This document shows, piece after piece, positions 44,128 to 52,304 of a stretch of DNA of 64,000 bases (its first letter is position 1; every line of letters begins with the position of its first letter). The position numbers and the translations under genes are program-made. The stretch covers positions 45,485-109,484 of the forward strand of contig JAEIOD010000015.1 of assembly GCA_016342415.1 (NCBI GenBank), in the 5' to 3' direction. The DNA is from Clostridiales bacterium. GTDB lineage: Bacteria > Bacillota > Clostridia > Peptostreptococcales > Acidaminobacteraceae. Below the pieces are notes generated by a model that searched no databases, was not told the origin of the DNA, and worked only from the letters and a program-made list of their open reading frames with translations.

Positions 44128-45663
44128 TTACTGATAATCTAAGTCAAATAGCTTATATCCATTAAAATCTCTTAGGTTTATTTTTTCAGGTAAAACTTTT
44201 TTATATAAGTTATCGTCATTGGATATGACCACATTATTTTGAATAAAATCATACTCAAAACGGATTGCTTCACTGGTCTCCTGATTGAATGTCGTAAGGG
44301 TAGATTCCAACAATCGATAGTCATATACGGTATCAAAAACGTGTTTTTGAGACCATCTGACGGAATTGCCACCATATAAGTTCAGATACAATTTATGGTC
44401 TTTTAATTCTATTGATTCATAAGGTTCTCCAAAGTCACCACCAGATCTTTGATTCAATATGACTTTATCCGATAACACATCTATTTCATATCCCTGTGAG
44501 TTCTTTATAAGAATCATCACAATCCGTTTTAAAGGATCGTTTTGATGATCAAGTACCAGCACTAAATCTTCAAGTTTATCTTTATTAATAAAACCTGAAA
44601 TCTTATCTTTAATCAAATAACCATCTGGTATGAAGTCTGACAACTCACCTTCTAAAACCACAGAAAATCCGTTAAGCAGCATTGGTTTTTTGATTACATC
44701 AGAAGGTTCTAAAAATTTTGGAACAGAATTTAAGTCATTGGTTAGAACTAAATTGTTATGGGATTCCAATAACGATTTATCAAACCAAATATAATAGAGA
44801 TCATCTTTTTCATACAGACATATGGATATTGGTTTATCCTTAATATTTAATTTATAGCAATTGTAACCATCCATTCTTTGATAAGCCACATTTTGAGCCT
44901 GTGAAATAAATAATTCATAATAATCATCCAAAAGCAGTTTGATAATTTCAGATGATTCCTCAGATTTCGAAAGATTTAAATAAGGCAATGTAGGTTCCTC
45001 AACTTCAATACTTTCAGAGTACCTTGTATCTAGAATCACTTCGTCTACAATCAACGGTTTGTTAAAAAGCAAATCACGTTCTTCAGTAAATTTAATTGAT
45101 ACATCTGTTGTTATAAGATTATACTGATTATCAGTTAGTCTTGCCAAATACTGTGAGCGCACTTCATTGATTTCAATATCCAAATATATTAAATGATCAA
45201 ATAATGGTGTAATAGTTACTGCTGTCTGCTCATAATAGTTCGAATCATAACTCATATAACGTCCTGATAAGCTTAATGTTTCTTCTGATACGGCGGGTCT
45301 AAGAGTTGATTTTGTACAAAAAACAGGTTTTAAGGTTTCATCTATTAATAAGCCATATATTGTTTCTTCAGAAACTGTTAATATCATTTCTTGATTGTTT
45401 TCAGTCGTTACAAAAAAAGCATCGTCAATTTCAGTACCCCTAAAGAGCACTTCAACATCATCCTTACTGTATTTTCCAAATACTCTATCCGAGGTCTGAC
45501 TGTATTGAAGTTTTATCTCATCAGATCCTAAATACCCAGAGTACCAAAGAGAAGATTCGTAGACCACCTCTTTCTTTATTTCATCTTTTATCCCTACTTT
45601 TTCTATAGGTTCGTTTGAACAGGATATCAAAAATAAACTCAGTAATATCAACAGTTTTTTCAT
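44128..45663 (-). CDS. Lipoprotein of unknown function
   Basis: A 511-aa exported lipoprotein with signal and lipobox KKLLILLSLFLISC. The mature part is beta-rich and acidic, with repeated LYLDxxF/Y-type strands. Its C-terminal 150 residues include KLEDLVLVLDHQNDPLKRIVMILIKNSQGYEIDVLSDKVI in part and SGGDFGEPYESIELKDHKLYLNLYGGNSVRWSQKHVF. The latter pattern (GGDFGDPFxxIxIxxGxLxIxxYGGSxWRW) is seen in bacterial proteins annotated as FG-GAP-like or VCBS-repeat secreted proteins. Its ATG overlaps the upstream TM protein frame by ATGA. Role unknown. Confidence 0.7.
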   Translation of the reverse strand: MKKLLILLSLFLISCSNEPIEKVGIKDEIKKEVVYESSLWYSGYLGSDEIKLQYSQTSDRVFGKYSKDDVEVLFRGTEIDDAFFVTTENNQEMILTVSEETIYGLLIDETLKPVFCTKSTLRPAVSEETLSLSGRYMSYDSNYYEQTAVTITPLFDHLIYLDIEINEVRSQYLARLTDNQYNLITTDVSIKFTEERDLLFNKPLIVDEVILDTRYSESIEVEEPTLPYLNLSKSEESSEIIKLLLDDYYELFISQAQNVAYQRMDGYNCYKLNIKDKPISICLYEKDDLYYIWFDKSLLESHNNLVLTNDLNSVPKFLEPSDVIKKPMLLNGFSVVLEGELSDFIPDGYLIKDKISGFINKDKLEDLVLVLDHQNDPLKRIVMILIKNSQGYEIDVLSDKVILNQRSGGDFGEPYESIELKDHKLYLNLYGGNSVRWSQKHVFDTVYDYRLLESTLTTFNQETSEAIRFEYDFIQNNVVISNDDNLYKKVLPEKINLRDFNGYKLFDLDYQ

Positions 45664-45920
45664 ACATACTCCCTTTTCTTTAGTTGTACCCTTTTACAGA
45701 TAATGAGTACCACGGAAATGAAAATCAGTAACATTAAAATTAGACAACCAATGGCCAATTCTTTCTTACATGCAGAGATTACTTCATAAGCTTTGTTGCT
45801 AGTATAAGTCATAGAGTCTAAATACCAAAATCGCTGATATACATTAACTACTTCACCAGTATCAAAAAACAAACTCAAGCATTACAATCACAATAAAAAG
45901 AAGTTTTAATTTTTTTTCAT
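45660..45920 (-). pseudogene. Frame-disrupted small membrane protein (signal peptide plus one TM helix)
   Basis: The 72-codon frame 45660-45878 would start at TTG without an RBS. It encodes an extracytoplasmic stretch, one helix (LAIGCLILMLLIFISVVLIIC) and a basic tail. At 45920 an ATG with a GAAG-rich RBS is followed by A8. Adding one A gives a signal-peptide-like MKKKLKLLFIVIVMLEFVF in the adjacent frame. Removing one T from the T6 tract at 45864-45869 then joins it to DTGEVVNVYQRFW. Two homopolymer changes would thus restore one coherent gene coupled by ATGA to the lipoprotein. This is either real decay or sequencing error. Confidence 0.5.
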
Positions 45921-46031
45921 CTTCTCACTTCTTCTTTATTTTATCTTACAATTTTTCTTGAAACAATGCATTAAATAAATTGCATACTGTAGTTATCCAA
46001 TTTATAATGTATTTAGATAGAAGGAGGTTTT

Positions 46032-46952
46032 ATGAAATATCTAATTGTATTAAACAAAGATGAGGACTCAGTATCGTTTGTAAATTTAGAAACTCATCAA
46101 ACTGTGAAGAAAATAAAAACCGATTATAATCCACATGAAGTTGTTATCAGTCCAGATAGATCAAAAACATTCGTAACATGTTCATTAGGGAATTCTCTCT
46201 ATGTCATCTCAAATGATACATTTGAAGTCATAGATATTATCAAACATGAAGGATTTGATTTTCCCCATGGTTTAGCCATTTCAGAAGAACTAAATGAACT
46301 TTACTTAGCTTCTACAATGAGTAGTAAATTCTATGTGATAGACATTGATTCACATGAAATAAAAAAAGTAATGGATACTTATCAAGACAAATCACATATG
46401 GTCACTATGTCAACCGATGGCAAACATGCATATATACCAAACATCGGTAGCAGAAATGTATCCATTTACAGTACCGAAAAACAGGAAATCATCAATCATT
46501 TCCCTGTTGGTCGAGGTCCAGAAGGATTAGCGGTTTACAAGAATGGAGATATCTACTCAGCCAATCAAGACGATAACATGGTATGTGTTTTTGATCCGAT
46601 TACATTAAAAGAAAAATTCAAATTGAAAGTTGGAATTTTGCCTATTCGTGCTATGTTTACACCAGATTACAAATACTTATTTGTACCTAATCGCGAATCA
46701 CACGATGTTTCTGTAATAGATCCTGAATATTCATTTTGTGGCAAGATAAGACCATATGAGATTAAGAGAATTCCACTCGGTAGATGGTCAGGTGGTGTCA
46801 CTTTTAGTCCAGATTCAAAACTTGCTTATGTAGCCAATAATAAGACAAATAATATTTCAGTTATTCTATTGGAAACATTAGAAGTCATCTATAAAATAAA
46901 AGTCGGCATCCATCCAGATGGTATAGCTTACCTAGAAAAAAAGTCTGACTAA
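46032..46952 (+). CDS. YncE/YVTN-family beta-propeller protein
   Basis: A 306-aa seven-bladed propeller built from repeats of about 42 residues. Each carries VxP-type motifs: NPHEVVISPDRSKTFVTCSLGN, HMVTMSTDGKHAYIPNIGS, GVTFSPDSKLAYVANNKTNNISVI and VGIHPDGIAYL. There is no signal peptide, so it is cytoplasmic or non-classically located, unlike most secreted YncE proteins. The ligand is unknown. AGAAGGAGG precedes the ATG. Confidence 0.85.
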   Translation: MKYLIVLNKDEDSVSFVNLETHQTVKKIKTDYNPHEVVISPDRSKTFVTCSLGNSLYVISNDTFEVIDIIKHEGFDFPHGLAISEELNELYLASTMSSKFYVIDIDSHEIKKVMDTYQDKSHMVTMSTDGKHAYIPNIGSRNVSIYSTEKQEIINHFPVGRGPEGLAVYKNGDIYSANQDDNMVCVFDPITLKEKFKLKVGILPIRAMFTPDYKYLFVPNRESHDVSVIDPEYSFCGKIRPYEIKRIPLGRWSGGVTFSPDSKLAYVANNKTNNISVILLETLEVIYKIKVGIHPDGIAYLEKKSD

Positions 46953-46970
46953 TCAGAGTTAAGATCAAGA

Positions 46971-47011
46971 AAGTCGTGTTATTTACAAGCATTTGTGGAA
47001 TAACGCGACTT
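46971..47011 (+). terminator. Terminator of the beta-propeller gene
   Basis: AAGTCGTGTTATT pairs with AATAACGCGACTT (one G-U) across a 15-nt loop and is followed by TACTTATTT. Confidence 0.6.
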
Positions 47012-47036
47012 TACTTATTTCGATCTATTTGCACAA

Positions 47037-47061
47037 AATAAAAGGATGCCATTAGCATCCT
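47037..47061 (-). terminator. Terminator of the MetAP/kinase operon
   Basis: Minus-strand AGGATGC-TAATG-GCATCCT followed by TTTATTTT, 17 nt after the kinase stop. Confidence 0.75.
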
Positions 47062-47077
47062 CAACTTTTGATTTGAA

Positions 47078-47956
47078 TTATAGTTTTTCTTTTATTGAAT
47101 CACATATCTTTATTCTTTTATTTAACATCTCTACATTGATATCATGGTCTTCTAAAAACCATGAGGTACTTAATACCATATCAATATAAAACGACAACAG
47201 GATGGTTTTTTCATCTAACAAAAGCGTTGCTGAAAAGGCTTCAACCATCTGTTTTAAACATTCCTCAAAACCAACATCCTCTTGAATCTGATTGTTCATA
47301 TACCTACCGACTTCTAAACTTTTATGACCAATAACACCTTTCGGATCAATCACTGCCCATTTATCAGAAGACAATATATTCCCATGGTGTAAATCACCAT
47401 GTAAAAGCATGATATCATTACCTTCAACATTCAGTGTAGGATAGAGAGACCTAACCCGTTCAAGATGTTCTAATAATCTATGGTTTTTAAAGTGTGTTTT
47501 TGCATAAGTGTAAATCTTGTCAATCCACTGTTTATGTTCTGGGTAGTCTGCTTTATAAAGTTTAGACGGGGTATCTGAAATTAATCTGGTTGCTATATCC
47601 AGTCTGTTTTGTATACCATTTACCGACCATAATGTCTTGCCTGGTATTAATCGTTTCAGCAGAAGAATACGTCTGTTGTAATCCGAATCCAAGAGACTCA
47701 CCATATCGTTTAGTTCCGTTAAAGCATGATACTCTGTCTGAAATTCATTACCTGGTAAACAGATTTTAAGTACAATCTCTCCATAAATCTCTGAATGACC
47801 TGAACAAACATAATTATAAGACAAATCCATAGGCGATAAGTTGGACAGTTGCCATTTAGTAGAAGCGTAATCCATTAAACTTTCCAATTCGTTTAACCAA
47901 TCTATACTTTTAGGTCCCATGAAAGCATACATCTTATCTTTATATGCTTTCAACAC
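47078..47956 (-). CDS. APH-family kinase (streptomycin 6-/hydroxyurea phosphotransferase-like)
   Basis: A 292-aa protein-kinase-like fold. The catalytic loop is LLHGDLHHGNILSS and the metal-binding segment is AVIDPKGVIGHKSLEVGRYM; the N-terminal lobe has GEIVLKICLP with the likely ATP-binding Lys. The IDPKG form is typical of the APH(6)/hydroxyurea kinase family (PF04655). Whether it acts on an antibiotic is unknown, and chromosomal members may have other substrates. It starts at GTG, sharing the G of the MetAP TAG stop, with GAGGT nine bases upstream. Confidence 0.82.
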   Translation of the reverse strand: MLKAYKDKMYAFMGPKSIDWLNELESLMDYASTKWQLSNLSPMDLSYNYVCSGHSEIYGEIVLKICLPGNEFQTEYHALTELNDMVSLLDSDYNRRILLLKRLIPGKTLWSVNGIQNRLDIATRLISDTPSKLYKADYPEHKQWIDKIYTYAKTHFKNHRLLEHLERVRSLYPTLNVEGNDIMLLHGDLHHGNILSSDKWAVIDPKGVIGHKSLEVGRYMNNQIQEDVGFEECLKQMVEAFSATLLLDEKTILLSFYIDMVLSTSWFLEDHDINVEMLNKRIKICDSIKEKL

Positions 47957-48816
47957 TAGACAAGTACCTCATAACCATCTTCTGTAACAACTATAGTATG
48001 TTCCCACTGAGCTGATAGTTTTCCATCTTTTGTTACGGCTGTCCATTCATCCTCTAATATTTCCAACTTGAAAGTACCTTCATTGATCATAGGTTCTATG
48101 GTAAAAACCATTCCAGGTACCATAATCATACCCATTGTACCTGTATCAAAATGACTTACATGAGGATCTTCATGAAAATTCTTACCAATACCATGTCCAC
48201 CAAAGTCTCTAACAACACTATAACCTTTACTATTGGCGTAAGCTTGAATCGCCAAACCAATATCAGAAACTGAACCATAAGGCTTCACTTGGTCCATACC
48301 CACTTTTAAACATTCCTTAGCTGTTTCCACAATCTTTTTAGCATTATCTGAAACTTCACCAACCAAATACATACGACTTGCATCAGAGAAATAACCATTG
48401 AATATCGTAGTAATATCCACATTGATGATATCACCTTCTATTAGAGCTCTATCTTCAGGTATACCATGACAAATGACTTCATTTATCGAAGTGCAACAAC
48501 TTTTTGGAAAACCGTGATAATCAAGCGTTGCCGGGATACCACCATGATCTAATGTGTATTCATGCACAAAATCATTAATTTCGTTCGTTGTAATACCAGG
48601 CTTAATCAAATCAGCGACCTGATCCAAAATTGCTTTTGTAATCTTGCTGCTTTCTCTAAGACCTACAATATCTTGTTCATTTAGTATCAGATGATGCCCT
48701 GGAATATCATAACCTTCTTTTTTATATTGTGCTAAGTTTTTATCAAACTCCATATGACATTTCTTGTATTTTTTTTCACTACCGCACCAACATGCGTCAT
48801 TTCTTGCCAATAACAT
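47956..48816 (-). CDS. map: Methionine aminopeptidase type I with N-terminal SEC-C zinc motif
   Basis: Removes N-terminal Met from nascent proteins. The 286-aa protein starts with a SEC-C motif (NDACWCGSEKKYKKCH, residues 6-21), as in MetAP1 forms with a zinc-binding extension. The pita-bread domain has all five metal ligands, seen in INVDITTIFNGYFSDASR, GGHGIGKNFHEDPHV, FTIEPMI and QWEHTIVV. An SEC-C tag elsewhere mediates ribosome or SecB contact. This is not the usual map copy beside secY and adk, so a second gene elsewhere is likely. It is preceded by an unknown 111-aa gene. Confidence 0.95.
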   Translation of the reverse strand: MLLARNDACWCGSEKKYKKCHMEFDKNLAQYKKEGYDIPGHHLILNEQDIVGLRESSKITKAILDQVADLIKPGITTNEINDFVHEYTLDHGGIPATLDYHGFPKSCCTSINEVICHGIPEDRALIEGDIINVDITTIFNGYFSDASRMYLVGEVSDNAKKIVETAKECLKVGMDQVKPYGSVSDIGLAIQAYANSKGYSVVRDFGGHGIGKNFHEDPHVSHFDTGTMGMIMVPGMVFTIEPMINEGTFKLEILEDEWTAVTKDGKLSAQWEHTIVVTEDGYEVLV

Positions 48817-48818
48817 AA

Positions 48819-49154
48819 TTACTCCTTCGTAAACACCATTGCACTCAATCTTTTATCTAAAGAACAAAGTATAGGTGCTTTCATTTTATAGTTTAAATAT
48901 GTACCTGTTTTAAAAGGTTCAATGATAGAATCTTGATTTAATATTTTCTGGCCTTTTTCATAAACCAAAACAACACGATTGTTAGTCGTCATTTTTAGAC
49001 GGTCACAATACTTCACGCACTTGTCAATATCCTCAATAGTTTTCAGAAAATAGATAACTACTTCTGTTTCATCATAAGTGATCATTTTACGATCGCTGAA
49101 ATCAACATAACTTATTTTTTTAAATCCATCAATTTTTAATTTTTTAAGATCCAT
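48819..49154 (-). CDS. Hypothetical 111-aa protein upstream of map
   Basis: A soluble alpha/beta protein starting MDLKKLKIDGFKKISYVDFS, with a beta-rich centre (ETEVVIYFLKTIEDIDKCVKYCD) and a C-terminal KAPILCSLDKRLSAMVF. No known domain was recognised; the strand order recalls small Rossmann-like or DUF domains. It has a good SD, lies 2 nt before map and is presumably cotranscribed with map and the kinase. The gene starts about 100 bp from the divergent oxidoreductase gene. Confidence 0.6.
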   Translation of the reverse strand: MDLKKLKIDGFKKISYVDFSDRKMITYDETEVVIYFLKTIEDIDKCVKYCDRLKMTTNNRVVLVYEKGQKILNQDSIIEPFKTGTYLNYKMKAPILCSLDKRLSAMVFTKE

Positions 49155-49253
49155 ATGTTCCTCACTTTGTAATATACATTAATTTTCAATAAAACTAAAG
49201 ATTCTTTGATTATATTATGCCCATTTAACCTATAATTATAACAGGAGGTTGCT

Positions 49254-50246
49254 ATGAAAATACAAAACAACTCATATCAAGCATATTATGTCAGAGAATC
49301 AAATAATGAATTCAAAGGTACAATCGAAAATTTACCTTTGGAAAATCTACATACAAATGATACATTAATAAGAGTTTCATACTCGTCACTAAATTATAAA
49401 GATGCATTATCAGCAACTGGGAATAAAGGCGTTACTAGAAATTATCCCCATACACCTGGTATCGACGCTGTAGGTACCGTTGTTGAATCTATCGATTCAT
49501 TACTCGTAGGTAAAGAGGTTATTGTTACAGGAAACGATCTCGGCATGAATACATCAGGGGGGTATGCAGACTATATTTCGGTACCAAAAGAGTGGGTCGT
49601 CCCATTACCAGAAGGACTTACGATGGCCGAAAGCATGATGTATGGTACAGCAGGATTTACAGCAGCATTATCAGTATACAAACTTCATCGATTTATCCAA
49701 CCTGAAGATGGTCCAATACTTGTTACTGGTGCAACTGGTGGTGTCGGCAGTATCGCAGTCAGACTCTTAAGTCATCTTAATTACGATGTTGTGGCTGTCA
49801 GTAGTAAAACGGAGTCTTATGCACAACTAGAAGAATTTGGTGCTAAAGAGATTATAAGCAGACAAGCACTTCTAGAAAACAGCAACAAACCCTTGTTAAA
49901 AGGAAGATACGCAGGTGTTATTGATAGCGTCGGAGGCGATTTCCTATCAACTGTATTAAAGTATGTCAAAATGAATGGTGTTGTCACATGTTGTGGTAAT
50001 ATCAGAGGACAAGAGTTCACCGCTTCAATATTCCCTTTTATATTAAGAGGGATTCAACTCCAAGGAATTACATCGGCATCATGTGATTATACAACAAGAA
50101 TAAAAATATGGGAGCTTTTATCAACCAAGTGGCACCTAATGAGTATACATGATCAAGTCACTACCATTTCACTAAATGAGTTGAATGACTATATCCCTAA
50201 AATATTAAAAGGTCAACTTAAAGGCCGTACAATTATCAAGATATAA
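49254..50246 (+). CDS. YhdH/YhfP-family NADPH quinone oxidoreductase
   Basis: A 330-aa zinc-free medium-chain dehydrogenase of the YhdH/YhfP (AcuI-like) group, whose characterised members reduce acryloyl-CoA or quinones with NADPH. Blocks: VSYSSLNYKDALSATGNKGV, YPHTPGIDAVGTVVES, WVVPLPEGLTMAESMMYGTAGFTAALSV and the nucleotide-binding PILVTGATGGVGSIAVRLL. The C terminus KGQLKGRTIIKI is diagnostic. It is monocistronic with AGGAGGTTGCT before the ATG. Confidence 0.92.
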   Translation: MKIQNNSYQAYYVRESNNEFKGTIENLPLENLHTNDTLIRVSYSSLNYKDALSATGNKGVTRNYPHTPGIDAVGTVVESIDSLLVGKEVIVTGNDLGMNTSGGYADYISVPKEWVVPLPEGLTMAESMMYGTAGFTAALSVYKLHRFIQPEDGPILVTGATGGVGSIAVRLLSHLNYDVVAVSSKTESYAQLEEFGAKEIISRQALLENSNKPLLKGRYAGVIDSVGGDFLSTVLKYVKMNGVVTCCGNIRGQEFTASIFPFILRGIQLQGITSASCDYTTRIKIWELLSTKWHLMSIHDQVTTISLNELNDYIPKILKGQLKGRTIIKI

Positions 50247-50264
50247 CTCTATATCTTGATAATT
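50231..50264 (+). terminator. Long perfect hairpin after the oxidoreductase gene
   Basis: AATTATCAAGATATA-ACTC-TATATCTTGATAATT, a 15-bp perfect stem that contains the gene's TAA. The following sequence is AT-rich with TTTTATTTG further on. Confidence 0.65.
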
Positions 50265-50367
50265 ATATAACTATATCATGTTTTATTTGTGGAATTAAAA
50301 GAAAATTCTGAATATTCGTTATTTTTTTAGCAAACTAATGTGTCTAAAGATCATCATATGTTACATT

Positions 50368-50395
50368 TTGGTTACAACTGTTTTACATGTATACA
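50368..50395 (+). promoter_or_regulatory. Candidate promoter of hydCBA
   Basis: TTGGTT (50368-50373) and TATACA (50390-50395) are 16 bp apart, leaving an untranslated leader of about 160 nt before hydC. Other weaker -10 candidates exist closer to the gene. Confidence 0.35.
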
Positions 50396-50441
50396 AAGTA
50401 CGTTAACAACACTTTATTAATGCTCTTACCAGGAAAACGTT

Positions 50442-50497
50442 ACCTTCAATGCTTTCATACCATTTGTGAAGTTAATAACAATACTACTCTTGAAGGT
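50442..50497 (+). promoter_or_regulatory. Rex-like operator inside an inverted-repeat leader of hydCBA
   Basis: TTGTGAAGTTAATAACAA (50464-50481) matches the Rex consensus TTGTKAA-N4-TTMACAA with one mismatch. It is flanked by ACCTTCAA (50442-50449) and TTGAAGGT (50490-50497), which can close a stem around it. Rex senses NADH/NAD and represses fermentation genes in Bacillota, fitting an NADH-coupled hydrogenase. The rest of 50265-50562 shows no gene. Confidence 0.6.
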
Positions 50498-50562
50498 TTT
50501 CTCTTGTTAGACTTAATATAGTGAAAGAAATATCAATCACAATTAGTAGGAGGATAGTAATT

Positions 50563-51042
50563 ATGGTAGTAAGTAAGGACAAAGTAGAAGAAATTCTGCA
50601 TAAGTATGATAGTCGTGCAGATTCCTTGGTACCCATTTTAATGGATGCTCAGGATATATGTGACGATCACTACGTGGATGAAGAAACACAAAAGTATATT
50701 GCCCAAAAACTCAATTTAACCTATGTAGACGTTTATGAGGTTTCATCATTCTTTTCGGCAATCAACAAAACTTCAAAAGGAAAATATTTTATTCAGTTAT
50801 GTGATAGTTCAGTCTGTCGCATCAACAAAAAAGATATCATTGAAGACTATTTGGAAAAAACATTGGGAATCAGTGTTGGTGAAACAACTCCTGACAATAT
50901 GTTCACACTTGAACAGACTGCATGTTTCGGTGCTTGTGATATCTCTCCAGCTATCAGAATCAACAAAAAAGTATATGGTCACTTAACCATCCAAAAGGTT
51001 AAACATCTACTAGAAGATTTAAGAGGTGCCGATCATGAATAA
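50563..51042 (+). CDS. hydC: Hydrogenase subunit HydC (NuoE-like [2Fe-2S] protein)
   Basis: A 159-aa thioredoxin-fold [2Fe-2S] subunit. The four cluster cysteines are in LCDSSVCR and TACFGACD, as in NuoE/HndA. The N-terminal helical part (DKVEEILHKYDSRADSLVPILMDAQD) is family-typical. In trimeric NAD-dependent [FeFe]-hydrogenases it passes electrons between the flavin subunit and HydA. The ATG at 50563 follows AGGAGG; an upstream frame start at 50521 has no RBS. It is first in the hydCBA operon. Confidence 0.93.
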   Translation: MVVSKDKVEEILHKYDSRADSLVPILMDAQDICDDHYVDEETQKYIAQKLNLTYVDVYEVSSFFSAINKTSKGKYFIQLCDSSVCRINKKDIIEDYLEKTLGISVGETTPDNMFTLEQTACFGACDISPAIRINKKVYGHLTIQKVKHLLEDLRGADHE

Positions 51043-52285
51043 TACACGTTTTTTAATTTCAGAATATTTCGATAAATATACAGTTTCAGAAATAAATAAA
51101 TATCAAGAACTTGGTGGTTTTTCAGGATTAAAGAAAGCATTAAAGGAAGGACCTGATTTTGTCATCAATGAATTAAAAGCATCAGAACTTAGAGGTCGAG
51201 GTGGTGCAGCCTACCCTGCTCATAAAAAATGGCAATCAGCAAAAGATAGAGATGAAGAAGTAAAATACGTTCTTGTAAATGCAGATGAAGGCGAACCAGG
51301 TACTTTCAAAGACCGTGATTTAATGGATTGTGACCCTTATCGAATCATCGAAGGATTAACAATTGCCGGATTTACAACAGGCGCTTGTGAAGGTTATATA
51401 TACATAAGAGAAGAGTATGAAGACATTCGTAAAAAATTAATAGATGCCATCAATATTGCTAAAGATAACAATTTATTAGGCAATAATATTTTAGGTACAG
51501 ACTTTAGCTTTAACATAAAAGCGTATACAGGTGCAGGCGCTTATGTCTGTGGTGAAAATACAGCTCTTATTGAATCCATGCATGGCAATGTTGGTAGACC
51601 TAGAGTTAAAAAACCTCGTGTTGGTGAGAGAGGTTTGTTCAATAAACCAACGATGGTTAATAATGTTGAGACATATGCTTGTGCTGCAGCTATATTAACT
51701 CATGGTTCTGAGCATTATAACAACAGTGGTGTTAATGGTCATAAAGGCACAAAAATGATTAGTTTATGTGGTAATATTATGCGCCCTGGCGTTTATGAAG
51801 TACCATTTGGTATTACTGTAAAAACAATAATCGAGGATATTGGTGGTGGTACAAGAGATCTAAGTTTAGGAAAATTCATCCAATCTGGCGGTGCTTCTTG
51901 TCCGCTGATTCCTCATACACATTTTGATACACCATACGGATATGAACCATTTAAGAAAAATGGATTTGATATTGGATCTGGTTCAATTGTAGTTGCTAAT
52001 GGTAATGTTAGAGTCGTTGATTATCTATCTTCCGTTACTGGATTCTTCGAACATGAATCATGTGGTAAATGTACACCGTGCCGTGAAGGTACGAAACGTT
52101 TACATGAAATCATAGATGATATGTGTCATAACGAAGCTTCTATGAAGCAATATGATCGTATCAAAAAAATTGCTATAACAATGATAGACACTTCACTTTG
52201 TGGTTTAGGACAAACTGCTCCAACTGCTATTTTAAGTGCAATGAAACATTTTGAAGAAGAACTTATGGAGAGCGTTACCAAATAG
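51035..52285 (+). CDS. hydB: Hydrogenase subunit HydB (NuoF-like NADH/FMN subunit)
   Basis: A 416-aa flavoprotein binding NAD(H), FMN and a [4Fe-4S] cluster. Motifs: LRGRGGAAYPAHKKW (NADH), NADEGEPGTFKDRDLM (FMN), GAGAYVCGENTALIESMHG, and SCGKCTPCREGTKRLHEI with the distal Cys in TSLCGLGQTAP. It is the compact NuoF core without the N-terminal thioredoxin and C-terminal 2x[4Fe-4S] extensions of Thermotoga-type HydB (about 600 aa). The ATG at 51035 overlaps hydC by 8 nt with an AGAGGTG SD. Confidence 0.95.
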   Translation: MNNTRFLISEYFDKYTVSEINKYQELGGFSGLKKALKEGPDFVINELKASELRGRGGAAYPAHKKWQSAKDRDEEVKYVLVNADEGEPGTFKDRDLMDCDPYRIIEGLTIAGFTTGACEGYIYIREEYEDIRKKLIDAINIAKDNNLLGNNILGTDFSFNIKAYTGAGAYVCGENTALIESMHGNVGRPRVKKPRVGERGLFNKPTMVNNVETYACAAAILTHGSEHYNNSGVNGHKGTKMISLCGNIMRPGVYEVPFGITVKTIIEDIGGGTRDLSLGKFIQSGGASCPLIPHTHFDTPYGYEPFKKNGFDIGSGSIVVANGNVRVVDYLSSVTGFFEHESCGKCTPCREGTKRLHEIIDDMCHNEASMKQYDRIKKIAITMIDTSLCGLGQTAPTAILSAMKHFEEELMESVTK

Positions 52286-52304
52286 CCAGTAAGGAGGCAT
52301 GAAA

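Noticed and set aside
50396..50420. Second Rex-like half-site (TTGTTAAC on the minus strand)
   Set aside because: Only one half matches; the partner half TTMACAA is missing at the required spacing.
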